From assembly GCA_038254525.1 (NCBI GenBank), contig JBBSGC010000007.1, forward strand, positions 1-35,098: a stretch of 35,098 bases of DNA, given 5' to 3'. The stretch is from JBBSGC01 sp038254525. GTDB taxonomy: Bacteria > Actinomycetota > Actinomycetes > Propionibacteriales > Nocardioidaceae. The number at the start of each line of letters is the position of its first letter. Within the stretch, counting starts at the first letter, position 1. A program made the translations under genes and the position numbers. Positions 14,682 through 24,205 of the stretch are shown one piece after another. The notes below the pieces were generated by a model. The model made no database searches. It saw nothing but the letters and a program-made list of their open reading frames with translations, and was not told the origin of the DNA.

Positions 14682-15947
14682 ATGTGGCAAGTGACCTCCG
14701 CGGACCTGCGCTCGCCCGCCGTAGGGCGGGCCGGCCGTCGGTCCTTCGCCGCTGCTCGTCCGCTGGTGCTGGTCGCCATCGTGCTCATGGCGCTGAACCT
14801 GCGGCCGGCGGTGAGCAGCGTGGGGGTCTCGCTCGAGCAGCTGCGCAACGACCTCGGCATGTCGGGCTCGGTCGCCGGCGTGCTCACCACCCTGCCGGTC
14901 CTGTGTTTCGCCGCATTCGGGCTCGCCACCAAGGCCGTCGCCGGGCGCCTCGGCCTGCACAAGACGGCCCTCGGCGCCCTGGCCCTGCTGCTGCTCGGGC
15001 TCACCGTGCGCGCACTGACCAGCTCGACGGCGATCTTCCTGCTCGCCTCGGTCGTTGCCCTGGCAGGCATCGCGGTCGCCAACGTGTCGCTCCCACCACT
15101 GGTCAAGCTGCACTTCCCGGACCGCATCGGCGTCGTGACCGGTCTCTACACCGCCATGCTCATGACCGGTGCGTTCCTGCCGTCGGTGGTGGTCGTCCCT
15201 CTCGACGATGCGACCGGCAGCTGGCGGGCCGGCCTGCTGGCCTGGGCGGTCGTCGCCGGCCTCGGACTGCTGCCCTGGTTGTTGCTGGCGGGACAGGACG
15301 TGCGCACCTCGCCGGTTCCAGGTGGTGGGGTGATCTCGGTCCGGATGCTCACTCGCTCGCGGCTCGCCTGGTGCATGGCTGCCTTCTGCGGCCTGCAGTC
15401 GGCGATGGCGTACGCCCAGTTCGGCTGGCTGCCGCAGGTCTACAGCGACGCCGGTGCCTCGCGGGAGCAGGCGTCGCTGATGCTGGGCCTGCTCACGATC
15501 GTCGGTGTGCCGGTGACGCTGCTGCTGCCGTGGCTGATCCGCCGGGTCGGTGACCAGCGCCGGCTTATCGCCACCTTCGTGGCGCTGGCCGCGGTTGGCT
15601 TCCTCGGCCTGTGGCGCGACCCGATGACGGCACCGTGGCTGTGGGCGCTGCTGCTCGGAGCCGGCGGCAGTGCCTTCCCGTACGTGCTCACGATGATCGG
15701 GCTGCGGTCGCGCACACCGGAGGGCACCGCGGCACTCTCGGGGTTTGTGCAGAGCGTCGGGTACCTGATTGCTGCCATCGGACCCCTGGGCACCGGCCTG
15801 CTGTTCGACCTCACCGGCTCGTGGGACGTGCCGCTGCTCGCGCTGGCCGGGTTGTCGGTCCCCATGCTGCTCGCCGGTCTCGGGTTTGCCCGCCCGCAGT
15901 ACGTCGAGGACACGATCGCGCGTCCCTCGGCTGAGTCACACCACTGA
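14682..15947 (+). CDS. MFS transporter, CynX/NimT family
   Basis: A 421-residue inner-membrane transporter with about 12 membrane helices. The start of helix 1 (VLVAIVLMALNLRPAVSSVG) carries the NLRP motif typical of the CynX/NimT (cyanate/nitroimidazole) branch of the major facilitator superfamily. The start is uncertain: ATG at 14682 or GTG at 14691, neither with a clear ribosome binding site. A CATCCT box 6 bases upstream of the ATG would allow a leaderless mRNA. It is convergent with the radical SAM gene and their ends overlap by 12 bases. The substrate cannot be told. Confidence 0.85.
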   Translation: MWQVTSADLRSPAVGRAGRRSFAAARPLVLVAIVLMALNLRPAVSSVGVSLEQLRNDLGMSGSVAGVLTTLPVLCFAAFGLATKAVAGRLGLHKTALGALALLLLGLTVRALTSSTAIFLLASVVALAGIAVANVSLPPLVKLHFPDRIGVVTGLYTAMLMTGAFLPSVVVVPLDDATGSWRAGLLAWAVVAGLGLLPWLLLAGQDVRTSPVPGGGVISVRMLTRSRLAWCMAAFCGLQSAMAYAQFGWLPQVYSDAGASREQASLMLGLLTIVGVPVTLLLPWLIRRVGDQRRLIATFVALAAVGFLGLWRDPMTAPWLWALLLGAGGSAFPYVLTMIGLRSRTPEGTAALSGFVQSVGYLIAAIGPLGTGLLFDLTGSWDVPLLALAGLSVPMLLAGLGFARPQYVEDTIARPSAESHH

Positions 15948-17882
15948 CAGCGGCAGCAGCGACTTGCCCGTCGGTCCGATCTGGATCTCGGTGTCCATCT
16001 GCGGGCACACGCCGCAGTCGAAGCACGGCGTCCAGCGACAGTCGTCCACCTCCACGCCGCCGTCGGGGTCCAGCGCGTCCTGCCAGTCCTCCCACAGCCA
16101 GTCGCGGTCGAGGCCGGAGTCGAGGTGGTCCCACGGCAGGACCTCGGCGTAGTCGCGCTCTCGGGTGGTGTACCAGGCGACGTCGACCGGCTCGTCGGCC
16201 AACGCTGTCTCCGCGCACGCCATCCAGCGTTCATAGCTGAAGTGCTCGCTCCAGCCGTCGAAGCGCCCGCCGGCCCGCCAGACCGCCTCGATCACCCGGC
16301 CGACCCGGCGGTCACCGCGGCTGAGTAGCCCCTCGACGATTCCGGGTTCGCCGTCGTGGTAGCGAAAGCCGATGGCCCGGCCGTACTGCTTGTCAGCGCG
16401 GACGGACTCCCGCAGCGCGGCGAGGCGGGCGTCGGTGGTCGGGGCGTCGAGCTGGCCGGCCCACTGGAACGGTGTGTGTGGCTTCGGGACGAAGCCGCCG
16501 ATGGACACCGTGCACCGGATGTCGCGGCGGCCCGACACCTCCCGGCCGGTGGCGATGACCTTGCGGGCCAGGTCCCCGATCGCCAGCACGTCCTCGTCGG
16601 TCTCGGTCGGCAGGCCGCACATGAAGTAGAGCTTGACCTGCCGCCAGCCCGAGGAGTACGCCGCGGCGACGGTGCGCACCAGATCCTCCTCGGTGACCAT
16701 CTTGTTGATGACCTTGCGCAGCCGCTCCGAGCCGCCCTCGGGCGCGAACGTGAGGCCGGAGCGCCGCCCGTTGCGGCTGAACTCGTTGGCGAGGGTGATG
16801 TTGAAGGCGTCCACCCGGGTCGACGGCAGCGACAGGGACACGTTCGTGCCCTCGTAGCGGTCGGCCAGCCCCTTGGCCACCTCGGCGATCTCGGAGTGGT
16901 CGGCGCTGGAGAGGCTGAGCAGCCCGACCTCCTCGAAGCCGGTCTGCTGCACCCCACTGGCGACCATGTCACCGATCGTGGTGATGCTGCGCTCGCGGAC
17001 CGGCCGGGTGATCATGCCCGCCTGGCAGAACCGGCACCCGCGAGTGCAGCCGCGGAAGATCTCGACCGAGTAGCGCTCGTGCACTGTCTCGGCGAGCGGC
17101 ACCAGCGGCTTGCGTGGATAGGGCCAGGCGTCCAGGTCCATCAACGTGTGCTTGTGCACCCGCCACGGGACGCCGGGGACGGTGGGCCACACGCGGCGGA
17201 TCCGCCCGTCGGGCAGGTAGCTGACGTCGTAGAACCGAGGCACGTAGACGCCGCCGGACACCGCAAGCCGGTGCAGCAGCTCGTCGCGGGGACCCCGCCC
17301 GGCAGCGCCCGGGCAACCCTCGGCCTTCCACTCGCGGACGACCTCGCTGATCGCCAGCACCACCTCCTCACCGTCGCCGAGCACCGCCGCGTCGATGAAG
17401 TCAGCCACCGGCTCGGGGTTGAAGGCGCTGTGGCCTCCGGCCAGCACGACCGGGTGTGACTCATCGCGGTCGGCGGCGTGCAGCGGGATGCCGGCCAGGT
17501 CCAGTGCGGTCAGCAGGTTGGTGTAGCCGAGCTCGGTGGCGAAGGACACCCCGAGCAGGTCGAAGGCGGCCACCGGGCGGTGCCCGTCGACGGTGAACTG
17601 GCCGATCCCGTGCTCGCGCAGCACCGCTTCCATGTCGCCGAGCACCGCGTAGGTGCGCTCGGCGAGGATCCAGTCCCGCTCGTTGAGTATCTCGTAGAGG
17701 ATCTGTACACCCTGGTTCGGCAGCCCCACCTCGTACGCGTCGGGATACAGCAGCGCCCAGCGCACCTCGACCGCGTCCCAGTCCTTGACCGAGGAGTTCA
17801 GCTCGCCGCCGACGTACTGGATCGGCTTGCTGACGGTGGGCAGCAGGGGCTCGAGTCGCGGGAACAGGGACTCGATCGGCAT
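15936..17882 (-). CDS. TIGR03960 family radical SAM protein
   Basis: A 648-residue radical SAM protein of the TIGR03960 type. An N-terminal B12-binding-like region (LLYPDAYEVGLPNQGVQILYEILNER) precedes the 4Fe-4S motif CxxxCxxC in FRGCTRGCRFCQAG. The C-terminus has a cysteine cluster, CFDCGVCPQMDTEIQIGPTG. FAPEGGSERLRKVINK is a further radical SAM segment. The family normally partners with DUF2344 proteins; here that partner lies separately at 11596. The ATG has GAGG 8 bases upstream, and a TACCCT box at 17923-17918 may be its promoter. The reaction is not established. Confidence 0.93.
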   Translation of the reverse strand: MPIESLFPRLEPLLPTVSKPIQYVGGELNSSVKDWDAVEVRWALLYPDAYEVGLPNQGVQILYEILNERDWILAERTYAVLGDMEAVLREHGIGQFTVDGHRPVAAFDLLGVSFATELGYTNLLTALDLAGIPLHAADRDESHPVVLAGGHSAFNPEPVADFIDAAVLGDGEEVVLAISEVVREWKAEGCPGAAGRGPRDELLHRLAVSGGVYVPRFYDVSYLPDGRIRRVWPTVPGVPWRVHKHTLMDLDAWPYPRKPLVPLAETVHERYSVEIFRGCTRGCRFCQAGMITRPVRERSITTIGDMVASGVQQTGFEEVGLLSLSSADHSEIAEVAKGLADRYEGTNVSLSLPSTRVDAFNITLANEFSRNGRRSGLTFAPEGGSERLRKVINKMVTEEDLVRTVAAAYSSGWRQVKLYFMCGLPTETDEDVLAIGDLARKVIATGREVSGRRDIRCTVSIGGFVPKPHTPFQWAGQLDAPTTDARLAALRESVRADKQYGRAIGFRYHDGEPGIVEGLLSRGDRRVGRVIEAVWRAGGRFDGWSEHFSYERWMACAETALADEPVDVAWYTTRERDYAEVLPWDHLDSGLDRDWLWEDWQDALDPDGGVEVDDCRWTPCFDCGVCPQMDTEIQIGPTGKSLLPLSVV

Positions 17883-17955
17883 GACGGCGACCTCGGTTCG
17901 GCGACGGTGGTTCGCTCAGGGTAACGCCGGGGCGGCGATCGGACTTCCGCGCCGC

Positions 17956-19137
17956 TCAGCGGGAGCGGGCCAGCTGCGAGCGCACGATGATGCCGAGCCC
18001 GAGCCGCCGGTCGGCGCGCAGGTGCAGGTTCTGCAGCAGTCCGACGGCCATCAACGATGCGAACATCGAGGTGCCCCCGTAGGAGACCAGCGGCAGCGGG
18101 ACGCCGGTCACCGGCATGATCCCCAGGCACATGCCGATGTTCTGGAACGCCTGGAAGCCGAACCAGCAGGCGACCCCGACCGCGGCGCATCGGCCGAACA
18201 GGTCGGGGGCGTTGCGGGCCATGCGCAGCGCCCGCCACAGCACCACCATGAACAGCACGATGATCGCGCCCGCGCCGACGAGTCCGAGCTCCTCACCAGC
18301 CACCGTGAACACGAAGTCGGTGTGCTGCTCGGGCACGAAGCCGGCCTGGGTCTGTGAGCCCTGGAAGAGTCCCTGCCCGAACAGCCCACCGTTGCCGATC
18401 GCGATCCGCGCCTGGATCGTGTTGTAGCCGGCGCCCTGCGGGTCCAGCGACGGGTCGGCGAACGCCTCGAAACGCAGCAGCTGGTAGTGCTGCAGCAGTC
18501 CGACCGACACCGCGACCGTGACCGCGCCGACCCCGGTGGTGACCAGCCCGGCCAGCCACCGCTTGGGAGCACCGGCGAGCGCGAGGACCCCGAAGACGAT
18601 CGCGGTGAGAACCATCAGGGTGCCGAGGTCGGGCTGGGCGAGGATCAGCAGCGCCGGCACGCCCGCGATGCCGAGGGCCGAGATGAGGTCAGAGCTGGTG
18701 AGGTGGGTGCGCAGCCGGCCCTCGGTGTGCTCGGCCAGCACCAGGGCCATGCCGACGATCACGCCCAGCTTGGCCAGCTCGGACGGCTGCACCGACAGTC
18801 CGCCCAGCATCAGCCACGAGTGCGAGCCGTTGACGGTGGCGCCGACTCCGGGGACAAAGATCAGCAGCAGGCCGGCGATCGAGCCGAGGTAGATGACCGG
18901 GGCCCAGATCCGCATCCAGCGGTGGTCGGTGGCGGCGATGATGGCACCGAGGACCGTGCCGATCGCCAGGTTGACCGCCTGCCGGCGCAGGTAGGCGGTG
19001 CCGTCGTTGCCGACCAGATAGGTCCGGTGGACGGTGGCCGACCAGACCAGCAGCAGCCCGATGGCGCACAACGCCGCCACGCTGGCGAGCAGCCACCAGT
19101 CCAACCGCCGCCACGTCGCCTTGGTCCGTGGCGCCAT
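17956..19137 (-). CDS. rodA: Rod-shape-determining peptidoglycan glycosyltransferase RodA
   Basis: A 393-residue SEDS-family membrane protein (about 10 helices) that polymerises glycan strands during cell elongation together with PBP2. Typical segments are LLVWSATVHRTY, VGATVNGSHSWLMLGGLSVQPSELAK and the C-terminal PVTGVPLPLVSYGGTSM. The ATG overlaps the mrdA stop by one base (TGATG). It is the last gene of mreB-mreC-mreD-mrdA-rodA and lies 73 bases before the radical SAM gene. Confidence 0.95.
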   Translation of the reverse strand: MAPRTKATWRRLDWWLLASVAALCAIGLLLVWSATVHRTYLVGNDGTAYLRRQAVNLAIGTVLGAIIAATDHRWMRIWAPVIYLGSIAGLLLIFVPGVGATVNGSHSWLMLGGLSVQPSELAKLGVIVGMALVLAEHTEGRLRTHLTSSDLISALGIAGVPALLILAQPDLGTLMVLTAIVFGVLALAGAPKRWLAGLVTTGVGAVTVAVSVGLLQHYQLLRFEAFADPSLDPQGAGYNTIQARIAIGNGGLFGQGLFQGSQTQAGFVPEQHTDFVFTVAGEELGLVGAGAIIVLFMVVLWRALRMARNAPDLFGRCAAVGVACWFGFQAFQNIGMCLGIMPVTGVPLPLVSYGGTSMFASLMAVGLLQNLHLRADRRLGLGIIVRSQLARSR

Positions 19138-21251
19138 CACCCGCGGTTCGCCCCCCTGGGCGGGGCCAGTGCACCGTCGGCGGCGAGCTTTGGCAGCCGC
19201 CCTGGTGGAGTGGTTCCGGGAATGGCCGCATGTGCTGGGTCGACCCGCATGCCGTGGATGCCGTAGAGCGCCTCCCAGATATGGCGCACCGCATCCCCGG
19301 AGGTGCCCGAGCCGGTCCCACCCTGCTCGACCATCATCACCACGACGTAGTTCTTGTCGTAGGTGGCCACCCACGACGTCGTCTGCTTGCCGTAGACCTC
19401 AGCCGTTCCGGTCTTGGACCTGATGTGCACCTTGTCGAGCGGGAAGCCGACCATCTTCCACGCCATGGTGCCGACCTTCGCGGTGCCGAGCAGCGCGTGG
19501 TCGATGTAGTGCAGGTTCTTGCGCGAGACAGGCACCCGGCCAGCAGCCTGGGGCGGGATCCGCTCGACGACGTGTCCGGCGGAGTCCAGAACCGCCTTGC
19601 CCAGCCGGGGTTCCCACAGCGTGCCACCGTTGGCCAGCGCGCCGTAGGCCACCGCGAGCTGCATCGGCGTCACCGTGGTGTCGCCCTGCCCGACCACGAA
19701 GTTGACGGCGTCACCTGCGCGGTAGCGCCAGCCGTCGACGCAGAACTCGCGGGCGAACACGTGGAGGAAGTCGGTTCCTGGCTGCTTGCCGACCCGGCAG
19801 TAGTAGTCCTTGTTGTCCCGCCAGTACGCGAGCCGCCAGCTGCGGTCGGCAATCCGGCCGCTCGCCTCGCCCGGCAGGTCGATCCCGGTGGGACGCCCGA
19901 AGCCGAAGGCCTTGGCGTTCTGGACCAGGACATCCTTGGCGTGGACGTCGCCGGAGTCGCCGCCCTCTGCGAGCCACTTGGCGTAGCCGATCCGGTAGAA
20001 GAACGTGTCGCACGACAGCTGGAGCGCTTGCGCGAAGGTGAGGTAGCCGTGGGCGGCCGACTCGTAGTTCTGGAAGGTCCGGCCACCGACGGTGTAGCTG
20101 GACGAGCAGTCCAGCTTGGTCGACCGCGAGTAGCCGTGCGAGAGGGCGCCGGCCGTCGAGATCGGCTTGAACGTGGAGCCCGGCGCGAGCTGTCCCTGCG
20201 TCGGCCGGGAGAGCAGCGGCTCGCCGGCCTTGGTGGAGTAGAGCCGCCGCAGGTCCGCGGCACTGATCCCGCCCACCCAGGCGCCGGGGTTGTAGGTGGG
20301 GTAGCTGGCCATCGCCACCACTCGGCCGTCGTGCGGGTCCAGCACCACGACCGAGCCGGAGGTTGCCCGGTACTTGCGGGAGGTCACCGGGTCCACGGTC
20401 TGCCGGGCGGTCGAGATGGCCTGCCGCAGCTCCCGCTCCACGACGGCCTGGACGCGGGCGTCGATGCTGGTGACCAGGGTGTCGCCCGGCGTCGCCGGAG
20501 TCGCGTCCTGTGGCCCGGTGGCCCGGCCTTGTGAGTCGACGGCGACGCCTTCGGCTCCGGGCACACCGCGCAGGTACGCGTCGTACTCGCGCTCCAGGCC
20601 GGAGCGGCCGACCAGCGACCCGGCGTTGAGGGTGCTGTCGCCGTCGGTGGTCGCGGCGGCGTACTCGCTCGCCGTGACCGGCGTCAGGTAGCCGAGCAGG
20701 TGCGCGGCGTTGACCCCGAACGGAGCGGGGTAGGAGCGCACGCTGCGCTGCTCGGCAACGACACCGGGATAGTCCTCCCCACGCTCCTGGATGGTGATCG
20801 CCGCCTGCTGGGGGACGTCCTCGGCGATCGTCACCGGTGCGTAGGGTGAGCCGTTCCAGCAAACGCCTGCCGGCGGGGCGCCCGGCTCGCCGCACAGCTT
20901 GGTCCGGGCGACGACCGCGCGGTAGGGCAGGTGCACGATACCGGCGACCCGGTGCAGCACCGTGGAGCGCTTGGCGGCACTGAGGGCGGCCAGGGAGGTG
21001 CGGTCGACCGCGACCACCCACGACATCCGGCTGGCGGCCAGGGGGCGACCCAGGTCGTCGACGATCAGCCCCCGCTGCGGCTGCACGACGACGTCCTGGA
21101 CGACGTTGTCGGCAGCCTGCGCCTGGTAGGACGCGCCACTGGCCACCTGGAGGTACCACAGCCGCCCGAGCAGGGTGGCGAACAGCGCGACAAGCAGCAC
21201 CTGCACCACGACCAGCCGCGGCCGCGACGGGTTGACCGCAGGGCTCCTCAT
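19137..21251 (-). CDS. mrdA: Penicillin-binding protein 2 (transpeptidase)
   Basis: Class B penicillin-binding protein of 704 residues that cross-links peptidoglycan in elongation. An N-terminal membrane anchor (LVVVQVLLVALFATLLGRLWYLQV) precedes a dimerisation/pedestal domain. The transpeptidase motifs are SxxK in PGSTFKP (near 359), SCD in LSCDTFFY (near 412) and KTG in SKTGTAEV (near 612). SCD in place of SxN is usual for PBP2. The ATG overlaps the mreD stop by 4 bases (ATGA). Confidence 0.95.
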   Translation of the reverse strand: MRSPAVNPSRPRLVVVQVLLVALFATLLGRLWYLQVASGASYQAQAADNVVQDVVVQPQRGLIVDDLGRPLAASRMSWVVAVDRTSLAALSAAKRSTVLHRVAGIVHLPYRAVVARTKLCGEPGAPPAGVCWNGSPYAPVTIAEDVPQQAAITIQERGEDYPGVVAEQRSVRSYPAPFGVNAAHLLGYLTPVTASEYAAATTDGDSTLNAGSLVGRSGLEREYDAYLRGVPGAEGVAVDSQGRATGPQDATPATPGDTLVTSIDARVQAVVERELRQAISTARQTVDPVTSRKYRATSGSVVVLDPHDGRVVAMASYPTYNPGAWVGGISAADLRRLYSTKAGEPLLSRPTQGQLAPGSTFKPISTAGALSHGYSRSTKLDCSSSYTVGGRTFQNYESAAHGYLTFAQALQLSCDTFFYRIGYAKWLAEGGDSGDVHAKDVLVQNAKAFGFGRPTGIDLPGEASGRIADRSWRLAYWRDNKDYYCRVGKQPGTDFLHVFAREFCVDGWRYRAGDAVNFVVGQGDTTVTPMQLAVAYGALANGGTLWEPRLGKAVLDSAGHVVERIPPQAAGRVPVSRKNLHYIDHALLGTAKVGTMAWKMVGFPLDKVHIRSKTGTAEVYGKQTTSWVATYDKNYVVVMMVEQGGTGSGTSGDAVRHIWEALYGIHGMRVDPAHAAIPGTTPPGRLPKLAADGALAPPRGANRG

Positions 21252-21769
21252 GCGCGCACCCACCGGTCGGTCCCCGGCTCCAGACGACGGCTCACCGCGA
21301 CCACGAGCGGCAAGACGACCGGGGTCAGCGCCACGTCGTAGAGCACCTCGACCGGCACGACGGACAGGACGTGCGCGACCGTGACGCCGGGATCGCCGAG
21401 CAGCAGCCCCGACAGGGCGAACACCGAGCTGCCGACGAACGCGGCCGCCGCCACGGTGACAATGGCGGCCACCGCACTGTGCCGCGCGTCCTGGCTCACC
21501 AGCCCGGCCAGGTAGCCGACGACAAGCAACGCCAGCGCCCAGCGGCCGGCGGTGTGGTCCGCCGGCGGGGCCAGGTCGAGCACCAGGCCGGACAGGAAGC
21601 CGACCACGGCGGCGTGCTGCGGCCCCCGCACCAGCGCGACGCCGACAACCAGCAGCAGCACCAGGTCGGGCACCACACCGGCAACCGCCAGAGCCGCCAG
21701 CGGCCCGGACTGCAGGCTCACCGCGACCACCACCGCCGCCGCTGTGACCAGGGCTCTCAGGGCGCCCAT
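21248..21769 (-). CDS. mreD: Rod shape-determining protein MreD
   Basis: A 173-residue hydrophobic protein with about five membrane helices (VPDLVLLLVVGVALVRG, AVVGFLSGLVLDLAPP, ALALLVVGYLAGLVSQ and others). Position between mreC and mrdA plus the FLSGLVLDL segment identify MreD. The ATG is one base after the mreC stop. The ORF stays open upstream, but that part is mreC in another frame. Confidence 0.92.
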   Translation of the reverse strand: MGALRALVTAAAVVVAVSLQSGPLAALAVAGVVPDLVLLLVVGVALVRGPQHAAVVGFLSGLVLDLAPPADHTAGRWALALLVVGYLAGLVSQDARHSAVAAIVTVAAAAFVGSSVFALSGLLLGDPGVTVAHVLSVVPVEVLYDVALTPVVLPLVVAVSRRLEPGTDRWVRA

Positions 21770-21770
21770 G

Positions 21771-22667
21771 TCAGCGGCCCTGCCGGCGCGAGGGGGCCGG
21801 CGCCGCCGAGCTCTGCGTCGCTGAGACCACGACTGCCACCGTGTCGAGTGCCGAGAAGTCGACGTACGGACGGACCACCGCGGTCGTCGTCGAGTCACGC
21901 GGGCTCGCCTGCACCGACTGGATCGACCCGATCGGCACCCCGGCGACGTAGGGCGTGCCGTCCTGCGACCCCCAGGTGACGACGGAGTCACCGGCGCGCG
22001 GTGTGACCGTGGAGTCCAAAGTGGTCAGCGTCAGCCGCCCCGCGCCGGACAGGTCACCGTCGCCGCGGCACAGGCCGAGCTCACCGTCGGAGCCCAGCCG
22101 CCCCCCGACCACCGATCCGGCGTCGATGATCAGCAGCACCGTCGCCGAGTGCGCGTCCGCGCGGAGCACCCGCCCCACCAGGCCGTCGGCGTTGAGGACC
22201 GTCATGTCGGCGTGCACCCCGTCGGCGGTGCCGGCGCTGATCGACACCGTGCGCGAGAACGACTGCGCGGCTCCAATCGCCACCACCCGCGCGGGCACCA
22301 GCTGCAGACCGCTGCCGGCGGCGATGGTGGCGATGGCGGCCAGGTCGGAGTGGCGTGTCGAGTCGACGCCCGCCGTCTCCAGCTGGGCCCGCAGTCTGGC
22401 GTTGTCGTCCCGCAGCGCGGTGTTGTCCTTCCGCAGCCCGTTGACGGTCGTGACATAGCTCCCCAGCGACCGAATGGGCGCGGCAGCCAGGTCGAGCCCG
22501 GCCTGCACGGGGCTCACCACGGCGCTGGTGGCGCCGCGCAGCGGCTCGATCGGCGTGGAGTCGCCGGCTGAGTCGACGGCCATGATCGCCACCGCGGCCA
22601 GCGCCAATAGCGCTACGACGCTGCGGGTGCGCGAGCCGTCGCGCTCCCGTCGGTCCGCGACCCTCAT
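21771..22667 (-). CDS. mreC: Rod shape-determining protein MreC
   Basis: A 298-residue single-pass membrane protein that links MreB to the periplasmic elongation enzymes. An N-terminal membrane helix (SVVALLALAAVAIMAV) precedes a coiled coil (VTTVNGLRKDNTALRDDNARLRAQLE) and the beta-rich MreC core (GTADGVHADMTVLNADGLVGRV). The last residues are Ala/Pro/Ser-rich. The ATG overlaps the mreB stop by 4 bases (ATGA). Confidence 0.95.
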   Translation of the reverse strand: MRVADRRERDGSRTRSVVALLALAAVAIMAVDSAGDSTPIEPLRGATSAVVSPVQAGLDLAAAPIRSLGSYVTTVNGLRKDNTALRDDNARLRAQLETAGVDSTRHSDLAAIATIAAGSGLQLVPARVVAIGAAQSFSRTVSISAGTADGVHADMTVLNADGLVGRVLRADAHSATVLLIIDAGSVVGGRLGSDGELGLCRGDGDLSGAGRLTLTTLDSTVTPRAGDSVVTWGSQDGTPYVAGVPIGSIQSVQASPRDSTTTAVVRPYVDFSALDTVAVVVSATQSSAAPAPSRRQGR

Positions 22668-23689
22668 CTGCGGGGCTCGGAGACGAGGACCTGCTGCAGC
22701 GCCTCGAATTCCTCCACGCACTTGCCGGCCCCGAGGGCCACCGAGTGCAGCGGGTCGTCGGCGATGTGCACCGGCATCCCGGTCTCGTGCCGCAGGCGTT
22801 CGTCCAGCCCGCGAAGCAGCGCCCCACCGCCGGTCAGCACCAGGCCGCGGTCCATGATGTCGCCGGCCAGCTCCGGCGGCGTCTTGTCCAGCGTGGCGCG
22901 CACCGCGTCGACTATCGCGTGCAGCGGCTCCTCCAGAGCCTGCCGGACCTCGGCGCTCGACACGACCACCGTGCGGGGCAGCCCGGAGATCAGGTCCCGG
23001 CCGCGTACCTCCGCCTCCGGCTCGTCGGGCAGCGGGAACGCCGAGCCGAGCTCGATCTTGATCTCCTCGGCGGTGCGCTCGCCGAGCATCAGCGAGTACT
23101 CCTTCTTGAACCAGCTGATGATCGCGGCATCCAGGTCGTCGCCCGCGGTACGGATGGAGAGGCTGGTCACGATCCCGCCCAGCGAGATCACCGCCACCTC
23201 GGTCGTGCCACCGCCGATGTCGACGACCATGTTGCCGGTCGCCTCGTGCACAGGCAGCTCGGCTCCGATGGCGGCGGCCATCGGCTCCTCGATGATGTAG
23301 ACCCGCCGGGCTCCGGCCTGGTAGCCGGCCTCCTTCACGGCGCGCTGCTCGACCGATGTGATGCCGCTTGGGACGCACACCACCAGACGTGGTTTGGTGA
23401 AGTAGCGGCGACGGTGCACGCGCTGGATGAACAGTCGCAGCATCTGCTCGGTGGACTCGAAGTCGGCGATCACGCCATCGCGCATCGGCCGGATCGCGAT
23501 GATGCTGTCGGGCGTGCGGCCGAGCATCCGCTTGGCCTCCGACCCGACCGCGAGGATCTCGCGGGTCTGCGCGTTGAGCGCGACCACCGATGGCTCGTTG
23601 AGCAGCACACCGCGACCGCGCACGTACACCAGGGTGTTGGCGGTCCCGAGGTCGACGGCCATGTCGCGGCCGATGATGCTGTTGCGCAT
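22664..23689 (-). CDS. mreB: Rod shape-determining actin homologue MreB
   Basis: A 341-residue bacterial actin that organises the cell-wall elongation machinery. ATP-binding motifs are present: AVDLGTANTLVYVRG at the N-terminus, VVDIGGGTTEVAVISLGG (phosphate 2) and GLVLTGGGALLRGLDERL (adenosine). It is the first gene of the five-gene operon. Upstream (23690-23787) there is AAGGAG about 11 bases before the ATG and a TAGCCT box at 23728-23723 as a possible -10; no clear -35. Confidence 0.97.
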   Translation of the reverse strand: MRNSIIGRDMAVDLGTANTLVYVRGRGVLLNEPSVVALNAQTREILAVGSEAKRMLGRTPDSIIAIRPMRDGVIADFESTEQMLRLFIQRVHRRRYFTKPRLVVCVPSGITSVEQRAVKEAGYQAGARRVYIIEEPMAAAIGAELPVHEATGNMVVDIGGGTTEVAVISLGGIVTSLSIRTAGDDLDAAIISWFKKEYSLMLGERTAEEIKIELGSAFPLPDEPEAEVRGRDLISGLPRTVVVSSAEVRQALEEPLHAIVDAVRATLDKTPPELAGDIMDRGLVLTGGGALLRGLDERLRHETGMPVHIADDPLHSVALGAGKCVEEFEALQQVLVSEPRR

Positions 23690-23787
23690 GAGCGGTCTGT
23701 CTCCTTGCAGCAGGCCGCTCCCAGGCTAAGTGGGACCCGTGGCTGCGCCGCGCCGCGACACGCACACCCGGACTCGGCCGGCGACCC

Positions 23788-24195
23788 TCACAGGTCGGGG
23801 AACCACAACCCGACCTCGCGCTCGGCCGCCGCCGTGGAGTCCGAGCCGTGCACCAGGTTCTCCCGGTTGGACAGCGAAAGGTCCCCGCGGATGGACCCCG
23901 GTGTCGCCGCACGGCCGTCGGTCGCTCCGTTGAGCGCGCGGACCACGTCAACAGCCGAGTCGCCTTCGAGGACCATCGCCACCAGGGCGCCGGAGGTGAT
24001 GAACGCCCGGAGCTGGGGGTAGAAGTCGCGGTCGACGTGCTCGGCGTAGTGGGCGTCGGCCAGCGTGGCGTCAATGCTCCGCAGGTCCATCGCCAGCACC
24101 GTCAGCCCCTTGGCCTCGTAGCGTCCGAGGACCTCTCCGACCAGGCCCCGCCGGACGGTGTCGGGCTTGAGCAGGACGAGTGTGCGCGAGCTCAT
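23788..24195 (-). CDS. ndk: Nucleoside diphosphate kinase
   Basis: Transfers the gamma phosphate from ATP to nucleoside diphosphates. It has 135 residues and starts MSSRTLVLLKPDTVRRGLVG. The active-site histidine lies in NLVHGSDS. FYPQLRAFITSGALVAMVLEG is the canonical central part. It is 10 bases downstream of the DUF4233 gene in the folC-DUF4233-ndk unit. Confidence 0.97.
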   Translation of the reverse strand: MSSRTLVLLKPDTVRRGLVGEVLGRYEAKGLTVLAMDLRSIDATLADAHYAEHVDRDFYPQLRAFITSGALVAMVLEGDSAVDVVRALNGATDGRAATPGSIRGDLSLSNRENLVHGSDSTAAAEREVGLWFPDL

Positions 24196-24205
24196 GTCGC
24201 GCACC

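Noticed and set aside
21771..24074. 767-codon frame joining mreC to sequence beyond mreB
   Set aside because: Only its last 298 residues are MreC. The rest runs across mreB and ndk in other frames; the ATGA overlap at 22664-22667 marks the real start.
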